This document shows positions 6,762 to 14,827 of a DNA stretch of 14,827 nt, piece by piece. The stretch lies in the NCBI GenBank assembly GCA_027858795.1, contig JAQICF010000261.1:1-14827 (forward strand), given 5' to 3'. Source of the DNA: Candidatus Delongbacteria bacterium. Its GTDB lineage: Bacteria > Delongbacteria > UBA4055. The stretch's first letter is position 1, and each line of letters starts with the position of its first letter. The notes below the pieces were generated by a model that was not told where the DNA came from, ran no database searches, and worked only from the letters and a program-made list of their open reading frames with translations. A program made the translations under genes and the position numbers.

Positions 6762-8114
6762 ATGCTTAAACTAATCTACAACATAATAATAATTCCTATA
6801 ATCTATTTTTTTTTAATTATAGTTGCTGGCTTTAGTAAAAAAATATACAGATCTTTGAAGGTTAGAGAGAAAATCCTTAAAAATCTAAAAAAGAAGAAAA
6901 TCAGACTTAATCCATATAAACGAACAGTCCTATTTCATTGTTCTTCAATGGGTGAGTATAAGCAAGTATTACCTATCGTGAATAATCTTAGACAAAGTTC
7001 AGTAGATTATAACATTGTTCTTTCACTATTCTCTCCGTCAGTTTATGAAAACATTGATAACGAAAATGAACTATTCGATATTATAACCTACATCCCTTTT
7101 GATTTCTTTTTGCAGACAAGAAATTTTATCAACATTATCAATCCAGACCTTGTAATTATTTCCAAGCACGATATTTGGCCGAATTTCATCTGGGAGTTAT
7201 ATAAAAGAGAAATTCCTACATACTTGGTAAATGCTCTTTTCGCAGATGATACAAAAATGGATAAATGGTATATTAAATTTTTCTTCAAGTCTATTTTTTC
7301 CAATTTAACTGGAATCATTACAATAAATGAAAAACACAGACAAAGATTTTTGAAAATATTTCCTTATCCTGATAAATTATTCATAAGTGGTGATTCAAGA
7401 TTCGATACAGTTATTTTTGAAGCGGAAACTTCAAATGGCATTGAATTACTGGATAGACTTGAATCAAATGAACATGTTTTTGTTGCCGGAAGTACCTGGC
7501 CTCATGCAGAAAAAATAATTATTAAGACTTGGAATATGATAAAAGAAAAATATAATGATGCTTTTCTGATAATAGTTCCTCATGAAGTTGACACTGAACA
7601 TATTTATAATATCGAAAGTATCTGTCAGGAAAATAATTTAAAAAGTATTGCTTTCTCGGAATTATTAAACAATGATGACATCCTTAAATACGATTGTCTT
7701 ATAATTGATACTGTCGGTATCTTAGCAAATGTTTATCGTTACGGAAATGTTTCTTATGTAGGAGGAGGCTTCTCCAAGAATGGATTACATTCAGTAATTG
7801 AACCTGCCGTATTTGGCATACCTGTACTTTTCGGACCTAATCTTGACAAATCCCCTGAAGCACAGGAAATGAAATATTTAGATTGTGGAATGGATTTCAG
7901 TAGTTCCGATGAACTCTTCAGGGCTATTGATGTATTATGGTCTGACAGTGATCTGTATTCAAAGATCTGTAGTTCAAGTGTAGGGTTTATTAATAACCAC
8001 AAAGGTGCTACTGAAAGGATCGTGGATATAATAACTGGTAATATATCTGAAAATCAACTTGAAAAAGTAAAATCACTTACAGAAGAAGAGTTTGAGCAAA
8101 TGGAAAGTAATTAA
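6762..8114 (+). CDS. waaA: 3-deoxy-D-manno-octulosonic acid (Kdo) transferase WaaA/KdtA
   Basis: WaaA transfers Kdo from CMP-Kdo to the lipid A precursor at the cytoplasmic face of the inner membrane, the first step of LPS core assembly. From the ATG at 6762 the protein is 450 residues, close to the usual 420-430. Residues 1-25 form a hydrophobic membrane anchor. HCSSMGEYKQ at 59-68 matches the acceptor-side motif whose Glu (E65) is the catalytic base in the family. KHDIWPN (135-141), GDSRFD (210-215) and GSTWPHAE (243-250) follow. The donor-site region is IDTVGILANVYRYGNVSYVGGGF, then GLHSVIEPAVFGIPVLFGP. The motif variants look Bacteroidetes-like. A GTG two codons upstream (6756) is an alternative start; neither has a strong ribosome site. 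It is the first gene of the + strand cluster, 19 bases before the kinase. Whether it adds one or more Kdo residues is not predictable. Confidence 0.92.
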   Translation: MLKLIYNIIIIPIIYFFLIIVAGFSKKIYRSLKVREKILKNLKKKKIRLNPYKRTVLFHCSSMGEYKQVLPIVNNLRQSSVDYNIVLSLFSPSVYENIDNENELFDIITYIPFDFFLQTRNFINIINPDLVIISKHDIWPNFIWELYKREIPTYLVNALFADDTKMDKWYIKFFFKSIFSNLTGIITINEKHRQRFLKIFPYPDKLFISGDSRFDTVIFEAETSNGIELLDRLESNEHVFVAGSTWPHAEKIIIKTWNMIKEKYNDAFLIIVPHEVDTEHIYNIESICQENNLKSIAFSELLNNDDILKYDCLIIDTVGILANVYRYGNVSYVGGGFSKNGLHSVIEPAVFGIPVLFGPNLDKSPEAQEMKYLDCGMDFSSSDELFRAIDVLWSDSDLYSKICSSSVGFINNHKGATERIVDIITGNISENQLEKVKSLTEEEFEQMESN

Positions 8115-8133
8115 AATAGATTAATAAAGAATT

Positions 8134-9312
8134 ATGAACTTAAAAGATATCATACATACTAGATATGAACTAATTGTAAAATTTATAATTATAGTTTTTT
8201 TCTTTGTGATATTTTCGTTCGTTTTTGGATATTATTGGCTTATAATGAAAAACCATAGCCAACAATCATCAGGTTTAGTAAAACGTTCATTACATTCCTA
8301 TTTTAGATTACTTAAAAAAGACGGATTGGTTGATGATGAAAAAGTGGCTGATATTCTTAAAATGCTGAGTCAGGCCGGATCAAGTATCATTATCCTAAAT
8401 GAAAAAAACATTCCCATTGTTTGGTATAATCTATTTGAAACAGATAATCCTCAAGCTTCTTTGAAATTGATCAAGAAATATAATAACGAACCTTTAGTAT
8501 ATGAGAATGATTATCAAAAAAGGATCATTTACTTTCTCCCTGGTGATCTTATGTATAAAATGAGATATTATCCATTTTTTCTGATTGGTTCAATTTTATT
8601 GGTTGCAATATTAACCTGGGTTTTCTACAGATTTTTGAAATTCAACGAAAAACAATCTTTATGGATTGCAATGTCAAAAGAGACAGCACATCAACTTGGG
8701 ACTCCTATAACTTCTTTAAACGGTTGGAAAGATTATATAGCTGAACTTTCTAAGGATAATGATGATCTCACCCCTATTCATGAAGGACTTAGTGATGATC
8801 TTAACAGGATGAATTTAGTCGTCAACAGATTTTCAAAGATTGCATCTGACAAAGAGTTAACAATGTGTGATCTCAAACCATTAATTGAAGATACTGTGAA
8901 TTATATTTCTACCAGAATTCCAAGTGAAGGATCTAAATTTAATATCGAATTAAAATTAGACAATACATCAAACATATACGCTAATAAATTACTATTTGTC
9001 TGGACAATTGAAAACCTTATCAAAAATTCTATTGAGGCTATACCTAGAAATATTGATGGCAAAATTAAAATAAGACTGTTTGAAGAAAAAAATAAACTTG
9101 TAGTGGAAGTAATTGATAACGGACATGGTATAACTATCGCTGATAAAGGTAATATATTTAAAACCGGATTTACAACGAAAAATAGAGGGTGGGGGCTTGG
9201 ATTGTCACTGGCAAAAAAAGTTATTGAACAATATCATAACGGAAGGCTGTTCATAAAAGAGACTTCCTCTAAGGGATCAACTATCCGCATAGAATTAAAC
9301 AAATATGTATAA
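8134..9312 (+). CDS. Membrane sensor histidine kinase (orphan)
   Basis: A 392-residue sensor kinase. Transmembrane segment 1 is at about 14-37 and segment 2 at about 147-168. Between them lies a region of about 108 residues, presumably periplasmic, containing SSIIILNEKNIPIVWYN, reminiscent of a PAS/Cache-like strand pattern. The cytoplasmic part has the H box ETAHQLGTPITSL with phospho-acceptor H186, a variant common in Bacteroidetes kinases. The N box ENLIKNS is at 293-299, G1 DNGHGI from 328, an F box with IFKTGFTTK, and G2 RGWGLGLS from 351. All catalytic elements are present, so it should autophosphorylate. No response regulator is in the window, so its partner is elsewhere. Its place between waaA and lon suggests, by inference only, sensing of envelope or protein-folding stress. 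The start at 8134 has only a weak AAAGAA-like ribosome site. Confidence 0.9.
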   Translation: MNLKDIIHTRYELIVKFIIIVFFFVIFSFVFGYYWLIMKNHSQQSSGLVKRSLHSYFRLLKKDGLVDDEKVADILKMLSQAGSSIIILNEKNIPIVWYNLFETDNPQASLKLIKKYNNEPLVYENDYQKRIIYFLPGDLMYKMRYYPFFLIGSILLVAILTWVFYRFLKFNEKQSLWIAMSKETAHQLGTPITSLNGWKDYIAELSKDNDDLTPIHEGLSDDLNRMNLVVNRFSKIASDKELTMCDLKPLIEDTVNYISTRIPSEGSKFNIELKLDNTSNIYANKLLFVWTIENLIKNSIEAIPRNIDGKIKIRLFEEKNKLVVEVIDNGHGITIADKGNIFKTGFTTKNRGWGLGLSLAKKVIEQYHNGRLFIKETSSKGSTIRIELNKYV

Positions 9313-9364
9313 AAACAATCCTAATTGAGTTGAACAAATATTATAATAAATTATAGGTCAATAG

Positions 9365-11716
9365 ATGTTAAGAAATATGAATGTAAATCATGAGTTGTCT
9401 AATCTCAAGCCAGGAGTGATGATAAAAGTAGTACCTTGTAAGGATAAGATCCCAATCCCAGGGAATATTATCTCATTGAACATAGATTCACATCATTTAA
9501 CGAATGTGCTTGAAGATGCTGAGTTGACTGATTCTATGATAATTCTTATCGGTAAAAAGAACAAGATGGCATCTGATCATACAGGTGAATCATATTTCAC
9601 AGTCGGTTCAGTTGGAACAGTAATGCAGGTCATTAAGATACCAGGCATGGGAACAAAAGCTGTAATTAGACCTATCAAAAGAGCAAAGATAATAGAATTT
9701 GTAATGTCAAATGAAACATTATACGCAAGAATAGATCCTATCGATATAAAACCAGACTTGAGTAAGATGGCTTTAGCATCTTTAAGGATCATCAGAAATT
9801 TATTCAAACAATATCTGGAACTAAATCCACAAATTGACGATAGTGCGATCAATCTTGATGGTGAAAACGAACATTCCGAATATATTGATACTATTTTAGA
9901 TATCCTAAATATTAGTTATAACAGAAAACAAAAACTTCTGGAAATAACTGATTTTTCTATATTGATCGATGAAATTCACATGCTTCTTATAAATGAGATC
10001 GAATTTTCAAAATTGGAAAAAAAGATAGAAACAGATGTGACAAAGAGAACTATCAAAGAGCAAAAAGATTACTTTTTAAAAGAGAAGCTTAGAGGATTAA
10101 GTACTGAACTAGGTACTGATTCAATAGAGATCAGTGAAGTTAGTAAGATCTATGAACTGCAAAAAGAAAATAAACTTTCAAAATTAGCTGAAGAAAAAGC
10201 TCTGCATGAAATAGACAAATTAAAAAAGATCCATTCTATGTCTCCAGAATATGGTCTGATCAGAGATTATTTGGAACTTATCGCATCATTGCCTTGGAAA
10301 AAGAAAAGCAGAGTAAATATTGATATCGAAAAAGCCGAAGCAATTTTAGAAGAAGATCACTATGGCTTAAAAAAGCCTAAAGAAAGAATAATTGAATATC
10401 TTTCAATATTAAAACTTGTAAAAAAACTAAAAAGCCCTATTCTATGCCTTGTAGGTCCTCCCGGAACTGGTAAAACTTCTCTTGGTAAATCAATAGCCAG
10501 ATCATTGGGAAGAAAATATATTAGGATGGCCTTAGGTGGAGTTCATGATGAAGCTGAGATCAGAGGTCATAGAAAAACATACATTGGAGCAATGCCTGGT
10601 AAGATAGTTCAATCAATTCGTAGAGCTGGTGTGAATAACCCATTATTCTTATTGGATGAAATTGATAAGATATCTTCAGACTTTAGAGGTGATCCTTCTT
10701 CAGCATTATTGGAAGTTCTTGATCCTGAGCAAAACAATTCTTTCAGAGATAATTACCTTGATGTTGAATTCGACTTAAGTAATGTACTTTTCATTGCTAC
10801 AGCTAATGATCAATCTAGGATACCACCTGCATTACTTGATAGAATGGAGCTTATTAGACTTGATGGATACCTTGATATTGAAAAGTTTAATATCGCAAAG
10901 AAATTTCTTATCCCTGAACAGATAAAAGTCAATGGCTTAAAAAAGAAGAATATTTGCCTAAGTGAAAATTGTGTTTACAGAATTATTTCAGAATATACAA
11001 TGGAAGCAGGTGTCAGAGAACTCGAGAGAAAGATAGCTAAGATCTGTCGTAAAACTGCTAGAATGATCATACAAGACCCTGAAAATCAAATACATGTAAC
11101 TACAAAAAATCTACATAATTTCCTAGGAACTGAAGAATACAGAGATTTCTCTCAGACTACAGGGGAAAAAGTAGGAGAAGTGAACGGACTTGCATGGACA
11201 ATTTCAGGTGGTGCAGTTTTAAAGGTAGAATCTAATCTGATGAGTGGTAAGGGAAATCTTAATCTTACTGGAAAACTCGGTGATGTTATGAAAGAATCCG
11301 CTCAAGCTGCATTAAGCTACATAAAAACTTTCTCAACTGATTATAATATTGATAATAAAGTTTTCGTAGATAATGACATTCATATCCATTTCCCCGAAGG
11401 AGCAACTCCTAAAGATGGTCCTTCTGCAGGTAGCACTATCGTCATTTCATTATTAAGTGCTATCAAAAATATTCCGGTTGAACAAAGCATAGGTATGACT
11501 GGTGAAATTACTATTCATGGTGAAATTCTTGCGATCGGTGGTTTGAAAACAAAGCTTATGGCTGCGAAAAGATCAAAGATATCAACTGTCTTTATTCCTA
11601 ACCAGAATATTAAAGATTTGGACGACATTGATAAGCAAATTAAATCTGCTTTAAAGATCATACCTGTATCACATATATCTGAAGTCATCAAATACATACT
11701 TGGAGAATTGAAATAA
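9365..11716 (+). CDS. lon: ATP-dependent Lon protease
   Basis: LonA is a soluble hexameric AAA+ serine protease that unfolds and degrades damaged and regulatory proteins. This 783-residue protein matches the usual length (about 780-800). It contains the N-terminal substrate-binding domain (about 15-210), a coiled-coil-rich linker with the conserved QKDYFLKEKLRGLSTELG segment, and the ATPase with Walker A GPPGTGKT at 364-371. Walker B LFLLDEID has its acidic pair at 431-432, and sensor region FIATAND follows. The C-terminal protease domain has the Ser-Lys dyad at S687 (KDGPSAGST) and K730 (GGLKTKLMAA), spaced 43 residues apart as in E. coli Lon. No domain is missing. Its stop codon overlaps the engB start by one base, so translation is likely coupled; lon and the engB orthologue ysxC are also neighbours in Bacillus subtilis. 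The 52-base gap after the kinase has no clear promoter. Confidence 0.97.
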   Translation: MLRNMNVNHELSNLKPGVMIKVVPCKDKIPIPGNIISLNIDSHHLTNVLEDAELTDSMIILIGKKNKMASDHTGESYFTVGSVGTVMQVIKIPGMGTKAVIRPIKRAKIIEFVMSNETLYARIDPIDIKPDLSKMALASLRIIRNLFKQYLELNPQIDDSAINLDGENEHSEYIDTILDILNISYNRKQKLLEITDFSILIDEIHMLLINEIEFSKLEKKIETDVTKRTIKEQKDYFLKEKLRGLSTELGTDSIEISEVSKIYELQKENKLSKLAEEKALHEIDKLKKIHSMSPEYGLIRDYLELIASLPWKKKSRVNIDIEKAEAILEEDHYGLKKPKERIIEYLSILKLVKKLKSPILCLVGPPGTGKTSLGKSIARSLGRKYIRMALGGVHDEAEIRGHRKTYIGAMPGKIVQSIRRAGVNNPLFLLDEIDKISSDFRGDPSSALLEVLDPEQNNSFRDNYLDVEFDLSNVLFIATANDQSRIPPALLDRMELIRLDGYLDIEKFNIAKKFLIPEQIKVNGLKKKNICLSENCVYRIISEYTMEAGVRELERKIAKICRKTARMIIQDPENQIHVTTKNLHNFLGTEEYRDFSQTTGEKVGEVNGLAWTISGGAVLKVESNLMSGKGNLNLTGKLGDVMKESAQAALSYIKTFSTDYNIDNKVFVDNDIHIHFPEGATPKDGPSAGSTIVISLLSAIKNIPVEQSIGMTGEITIHGEILAIGGLKTKLMAAKRSKISTVFIPNQNIKDLDDIDKQIKSALKIIPVSHISEVIKYILGELK

Positions 11717-12393
11717 TGGTAGAAAACTTTAAGTCAATTGATGAAGATGCTTCATATAATAGAAATGCTTTTAAAATAAGATCATCTGAATTTATTACTA
11801 GTGCATCTGACAGATCAGGATTTATAATCGACGAAAAAGAACAATTGGTTTTTGCAGGTAGATCAAATGCTGGTAAATCTTCTTTGATAAACTCTCTTCT
11901 TAATAGAAAGAAACTTGCAAAAACGAGTAATACTCCTGGAAAAACCAGATTAGTTAATTATTTTCTTATCAATGAAAATTTCTACTTTGTTGACTTGCCA
12001 GGTTACGGTTATGCATCCGTTCCTAAAACCGAGAGAGAGAAGTGGAGAAAATTAACTGTGGATTTCTTTGAAGGTAATGATAAACTCAGGTTGGCATTTT
12101 CAATTGTCGATATCAGGCACAAACCTACTGAAAATGATATGATGCTGATAGATACTTTTGATTTCTTTAACATTCCTCAGATCATAATTTTGAGTAAGAA
12201 AGATAAACTTTCAAATAATAAAGTATTTGTTCAGCAAAAAATGTTTAAGAAATTATTGGCAGACAAACAATCTATAGTAGAAATAATACCTTATAGCTCT
12301 GTGAAACATTTTAACAGAGAGAAAGTAATCAAGATAATCGGAGAATATTTAACCGATATCGACCTAGAGGAGTATGATGATAGAGATCAATAA
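11716..12393 (+). CDS. engB: Ribosome-biogenesis GTPase EngB (YsxC/YihA)
   Basis: EngB is a small TrmE-Era-EngA-YihA-like GTPase that binds ribosomal precursors and helps large-subunit maturation. The 225-residue protein has G1 GRSNAGKS (48-55; the usual form is GRSNVGKS), G2 in TPGKTRLVNYF (from 73), G3 DLPGYGYA (93-100), G4 SKKDK (160-164; usually TKxDK) and a G5-like YSSVK. The KTEREKWRKL segment after G3 is typical of EngB. The N-terminus is about 20 residues longer than usual before the conserved SSEFITSA. No other start lies nearer, and the ATG overlaps the lon stop (TAATG). The 3' end overlaps the ferredoxin gene by about 17-20 bases. All GTP-binding elements are present, so it should be functional. 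Confidence 0.95.
   Translation: MVENFKSIDEDASYNRNAFKIRSSEFITSASDRSGFIIDEKEQLVFAGRSNAGKSSLINSLLNRKKLAKTSNTPGKTRLVNYFLINENFYFVDLPGYGYASVPKTEREKWRKLTVDFFEGNDKLRLAFSIVDIRHKPTENDMMLIDTFDFFNIPQIIILSKKDKLSNNKVFVQQKMFKKLLADKQSIVEIIPYSSVKHFNREKVIKIIGEYLTDIDLEEYDDRDQ
12366..12372 (+). promoter_or_regulatory. Ribosome binding site for the ferredoxin gene inside engB
   Basis: AGAGGAG lies inside the end of engB, followed by TATGATG. The second ATG (12377) is four bases from the site and the first only one base away, so the second is the likelier start. Confidence 0.6.
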
Positions 12394-12559
12394 AAACCTT
12401 TGTGATAGATGTGGTACTTGTGTTGCTGTTTGTGAGACTGATTGTATCACTGTTTATGAAGCATACATTGAGATAGATAACAAGAAATGTATCAGTTGTA
12501 AAAAATGTGTATGGATATGCCCTGTTAATTCTTTAACTTTAGTTGCTGAGGAGAAATAG
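12377..12559 (+). CDS. Small 2[4Fe-4S] ferredoxin
   Basis: A 60-residue soluble electron carrier of the bacterial 2[4Fe-4S] type. The first cluster motif is CDRCGTCVAVC, where the spacing is C-x2-C-x2-C-x3-C, followed by an exchanged partner region. The second is CISCKKCVWICP, the same spacing with the canonical Pro after the last Cys. All eight cysteines are present. Between the motifs, YIEIDNKKC is a typical ferredoxin strand. An ATG one codon earlier (12374) is possible. The gene overlaps engB and stops directly before the methyltransferase start, so all are probably translated from one message. Its redox partner is not encoded here. Confidence 0.9.
   Translation: MIEINKNLCDRCGTCVAVCETDCITVYEAYIEIDNKKCISCKKCVWICPVNSLTLVAEEK
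12548..12554 (+). promoter_or_regulatory. Ribosome binding site deciding the methyltransferase TTG start
   Basis: GAGGAGA at the end of the ferredoxin gene lies five bases before TTG at 12560. The TTG immediately follows the ferredoxin TAG, which supports TTG as a coupled start codon. Confidence 0.65.
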
Positions 12560-13351
12560 TTGAAACAATTCTTACAGAACTTTTTTAGAAAATTAGGTAT
12601 ACTTGAGCAAGCTGATTACATCAAATTTATTTTAAGTTATTTTTCATTCTTATCAAAGAATCGACATTTTAAAAAAAACAATCCTGAAATAAAGTTACCT
12701 CCACATTATATGCTTTTTGAATCATTCGGTAAAATGGATTATGCTTCTTACTATGAAAAAGGTATTGAAAGTGCCGCAGATATTTTAGAACTTCTAGAAA
12801 AACATCATTCTCTTGAAAATATCAATTTACTTGAATGGGGCTGTGGTCCCGTAAGGATATTGAGACATATCCCTGATATTCTGGCTAACAAGAACGTAAA
12901 AGTTTTTGGATCTGATTATAATCCTGAAACAATTAAGTGGAATAAGAAATCAATTGATAATATTAATTTCTCAAAGAACGAATTATTGCCTCCTCTTGAA
13001 TATGAGAATAACTTTTTCGATGTTATATATTGCATCTCAGTCTTCACACATTTGGATGAGGTAAATGAACTTAAATGGTTTAATGAGATAATACGGGTCT
13101 TAAGGCCTGGTGGTATTTTCCTTTTATCAATTCATGGTGAATCAAGCAAGGATAGACTAAGTGAAGAGGAAAAAAAGCTCTTCGATGAAAAAGGATGTGT
13201 TATAAGAAGCAATGTAACCGAAGGAAAGAGAAGTTTTGTTTCTTATAATTCTGAAAAGTTCATGCGTGAAACAATGCTTAAAGATGTTCAAATTTTAGAG
13301 TTCATTCCCGGCAAAACAAATGAACAAGACATCTGGATTATAAGGAAATAA
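12560..13351 (+). CDS. Class I SAM-dependent methyltransferase
   Basis: A 263-residue protein with a basic, aromatic-rich N-terminal extension of about 60 residues (FLQNFFRKLG, then FILSYFSF) before a Rossmann-fold methyltransferase domain. Motif I is LLEWGCGPVRIL (90-101), and the acidic ribose-binding residue is D119 in VFGSDYNPET. The motif IV region is FFDVIYCISVFTHL (152-165), and LRPGGIFLLS (181-190) marks the strand after motif IV, as in Methyltransf_11/25 proteins. The substrate cannot be told from sequence. The N-terminal extension and location after waaA, lon and engB give no clear target; a lipid, sugar or small molecule is as likely as RNA. The start is TTG, supported by the ribosome site described separately. 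It is the last gene of the + strand cluster and converges on the FecR gene. Confidence 0.85.
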   Translation: MKQFLQNFFRKLGILEQADYIKFILSYFSFLSKNRHFKKNNPEIKLPPHYMLFESFGKMDYASYYEKGIESAADILELLEKHHSLENINLLEWGCGPVRILRHIPDILANKNVKVFGSDYNPETIKWNKKSIDNINFSKNELLPPLEYENNFFDVIYCISVFTHLDEVNELKWFNEIIRVLRPGGIFLLSIHGESSKDRLSEEEKKLFDEKGCVIRSNVTEGKRSFVSYNSEKFMRETMLKDVQILEFIPGKTNEQDIWIIRK

Positions 13352-13374
13352 AAAAAGGATGCATTCATGCATCC
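13350..13374 (-). terminator. Intrinsic terminator of the FecR-domain gene
   Basis: GGATGCAT (13357-13364) pairs perfectly with ATGCATCC (13367-13374). On the minus strand this 8-bp stem is followed by seven T at 13356-13350, so it ends the gene coming from 13417. On the + strand no T run follows, so it is weaker there. The T tract overlaps the methyltransferase stop codon. Confidence 0.8.
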
Positions 13375-13416
13375 CTAACAAATTGAGCTTAAAAAATAAC
13401 ACCTCTACAATATTAA

Positions 13417-14232
13417 TTATTTTTTACTTTCCATAAACTCATTCCACTCACGCTCAAGCTTCTCAATATCAGTCTTAAATTTATTATATCTACCATCGTA
13501 TCTGACACTAATAACCTCACCCTTCACTACAGAGATCCACTCATCAAGAGTTACTTCATAAGGACCTGGAACTTCCTTTGGAGCTTCAACTTCTTTAGGA
13601 GCAAAACTATTAGTCTTCTTCGGAGGTTTAATATTATATTTAGTTTTTATATCAGTATCAAGATCTACATTAACCTTACCATTTCTAACAGCAATGTTTG
13701 TCATCTGTCCATCAGAGGTCATTCTGTAAGAAGTACCCACTACAGCAGCAACAGCAATAGGAGACTTAACTTTAAAATCTCTTGAATTTTTATCTGCTTT
13801 GTTTACATTTGTCCAAGTTTCTCCTTTCAGTAGATTACCGACAAAAGCAATATTCGGTGTGTCTGAATAAGATTCGAAAACATATTTGGATTTTTCACTG
13901 ATCCTTATAGTACTACCGTCATTAAGAATGATCTCACATTTAGATTCTTCTCCGGTGATCAAAGTATCAAGCTCAAATATCTTGTCCTCTTCATCGCAAT
14001 CTTCGTTTTCTTTTGAGCCTTTATGCTTTACTGAAAGTTCACCAAGTCTGAAATCAACTTCGCCAATACTCTTAGCAGTTACATTCATGATATTATCAGT
14101 TACTTTCTCAGTTTTTTCTGTAGATGCTTTATCAGCAGGAGTATTTATAGCTAATTCTCCATTATCGATACTCATACCTGTTGCATAGGCAAACATCACA
14201 TACAAAAACACTAAAATAATAATTTTCTTCAT
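13417..14232 (-). CDS. Exported FecR-domain protein
   Basis: A 271-residue secreted protein. It has a Sec signal peptide (MKKIIILVFLYVMFAYATG, residues 1-19) and a polar segment. The FecR-type beta-rich domain spans about 55-195, with features KIFELDTLITGEESKCEIILNDGSTIRI and VKSPIAVAAVVGTSYRM, leading to IAVRNGKVNVD. A Pro/Lys-rich linker (PPKKTNSFAPKEVEAPKEVPG) and a charged C-terminal helix follow. In the family, FecR domains sense ligand in the periplasm or act as extracytoplasmic modules. Here there is no membrane anchor or sigma-factor partner next door, so classic iron signalling is unlikely. The start at 14232 is preferred over an in-frame ATG ten codons earlier because of its ribosome site and signal peptide. 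It lies 49 bases downstream of coaBC on the same strand and ends at an intrinsic terminator. Confidence 0.85.
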   Translation of the reverse strand: MKKIIILVFLYVMFAYATGMSIDNGELAINTPADKASTEKTEKVTDNIMNVTAKSIGEVDFRLGELSVKHKGSKENEDCDEEDKIFELDTLITGEESKCEIILNDGSTIRISEKSKYVFESYSDTPNIAFVGNLLKGETWTNVNKADKNSRDFKVKSPIAVAAVVGTSYRMTSDGQMTNIAVRNGKVNVDLDTDIKTKYNIKPPKKTNSFAPKEVEAPKEVPGPYEVTLDEWISVVKGEVISVRYDGRYNKFKTDIEKLEREWNEFMESKK

Positions 14233-14234
14233 AA

Positions 14235-14243
14235 TTCCTCTCC
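14235..14243 (-). promoter_or_regulatory. Ribosome binding site deciding the FecR-protein start
   Basis: GGAGAGGAA on the minus strand sits two bases from ATG (14232), with its GGAG core at normal spacing. It supports the start that places the signal peptide first. Confidence 0.7.
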
Positions 14244-14281
14244 GGAAAATATTTCGATACATCGTTTGTGTTTAAACTAAA

Positions 14282-14827
14282 CTACAAAATTTCTGATACT
14301 TTGACAAGTATTATATTTGCGATATCCTCTTTCGACATAGTGGCTAACTCTTCAACATTATCTTTAGTTACAAGGCTAACTTTGTTATCGTTTGAACCGA
14401 AAGCAGGATTTTCTTTACTTATAGAATTTAGAACTATCATGTCTGCATTTTTATTTAATAACTTCTTCTTTGCATTTTCAATTGGATCATTCGTCTCCAT
14501 TGCAAAACCAACTATGAACTGAGCTTTCTTCCTCTGCCCCATTTCGAAGAGAATATCCTTTGTATCTTTTGTATTAAGCTCGAATCCTTTCTCAGATTTC
14601 TTAATCTTATCGGTTGATTTGTAAAAAGAAATATCCGCTACAGCAGCTGACATAATAAGACAGTCGCAGAAATCAAATTCATTATCAACAGCATTGAACA
14701 TATCTTCAGCAGAAATAACATTGATCCTTTTCACTTTTGTAAATATTTCCTGATCTGTAGGACCTGTGATAAGAGTTACTTCAGCACCCATTATTGCAGC
14801 CTGTTCAGCTATCTTAAAACCAGTAAT
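14282..14827 (-). CDS. coaBC: Phosphopantothenoylcysteine synthetase domain of CoaBC (5' partial)
   Basis: This reads off the right edge, so only the C-terminal CoaB domain is visible. CoaB joins cysteine to 4'-phosphopantothenate using CTP, the step before CoaC decarboxylation in coenzyme A synthesis. The first in-window residues ITGFKIAEQAAIMGAEVTLI, then TGP, match the family Rossmann-like segment after the nucleotide loop. AAVADISFYKSTDKIKKSE carries the KIKK lysines, and FIVGFAMETND and NADMIVLNSI follow. In most bacteria CoaB is fused behind a CoaC flavoprotein; that half would lie beyond the edge and is not seen. An ATG at 14789-14791 is internal. It is upstream of, and same-strand with, the FecR gene across a 49-base gap, so co-transcription is possible. 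Confidence 0.93.
   Translation of the reverse strand: MTGFKIAEQAAIMGAEVTLITGPTDQEIFTKVKRINVISAEDMFNAVDNEFDFCDCLIMSAAVADISFYKSTDKIKKSEKGFELNTKDTKDILFEMGQRKKAQFIVGFAMETNDPIENAKKKLLNKNADMIVLNSISKENPAFGSNDNKVSLVTKDNVEELATMSKEDIANIILVKVSEIL

Noticed and set aside
9313..9364. Separate lon promoter in the kinase-lon gap
   Set aside because: TTGAGT and TATAAT-like words occur but at wrong spacing (11 bases), and such words are common in AT-rich sequence.
14233..14262. Longer N-terminus of the FecR protein
   Set aside because: The extra ten residues (MYRNIFRRGI) precede a good signal peptide, and the ribosome site lies inside them.
13886..14522. Two + strand open frames (13886-14188 and 14268-14522)
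   Set aside because: They are antisense to the FecR and coaBC genes, whose translations match known families; the antisense translations do not.

Overview
The window is AT-rich (roughly one third G+C by eye) and comes from a diderm bacterium. It encodes an Omp85-type outer-membrane protein, the Kdo transferase WaaA of lipopolysaccharide synthesis, a lipoprotein and a FecR-like exported protein. The WaaA, histidine kinase and MurG-like glycosyltransferase resemble Bacteroidetes versions. Several upstream regions fit TTG-N20-TAnnTTTG, a spacing and -7 motif reminiscent of Bacteroidetes promoters. I infer a member of the wider Fibrobacteres-Chlorobi-Bacteroidetes (FCB) group, possibly a candidate phylum. 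The species cannot be fixed from this window.

Layout. 1-615 (+) is the 3' part of a comF-like gene, convergent with an Omp85-type gene (644-2101, -). Upstream of that lies a 117-base gap holding an inverted-repeat element, then a MurG-like glycosyltransferase (2219-3280, -). It is divergent from an initiator-type tRNA-Met (3369-3442, +) that has two mismatches in its anticodon stem. A bidirectional terminator and a second hairpin repeat separate the tRNA from a YgiQ-family gene (3535-5304, -). That protein has lost all three radical-SAM cysteines and is the most unusual gene here. A lipoprotein gene of unknown function (5419-6588, -) follows, with its terminator abutting the ygiQ-like promoter.

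From 6762 to 13351 six + strand genes form a likely operon: waaA, an orphan sensor kinase, lon, engB, a small ferredoxin and a SAM methyltransferase. The last four are overlapping or directly abutting. On the - strand at the right end are a FecR-domain exported protein (13417-14232) and the CoaB part of coaBC (14282 to the edge).

Functionally the window mixes housekeeping (Lon, EngB, CoaBC, initiator tRNA) with envelope biogenesis (WaaA, Omp85 protein, lipoprotein, FecR protein). No mobile element with a transposase, phage gene, CRISPR array or classical defence system is visible. No gene-free stretch exceeds 300 bases; the longest is the divergent promoter region at 6589-6761.
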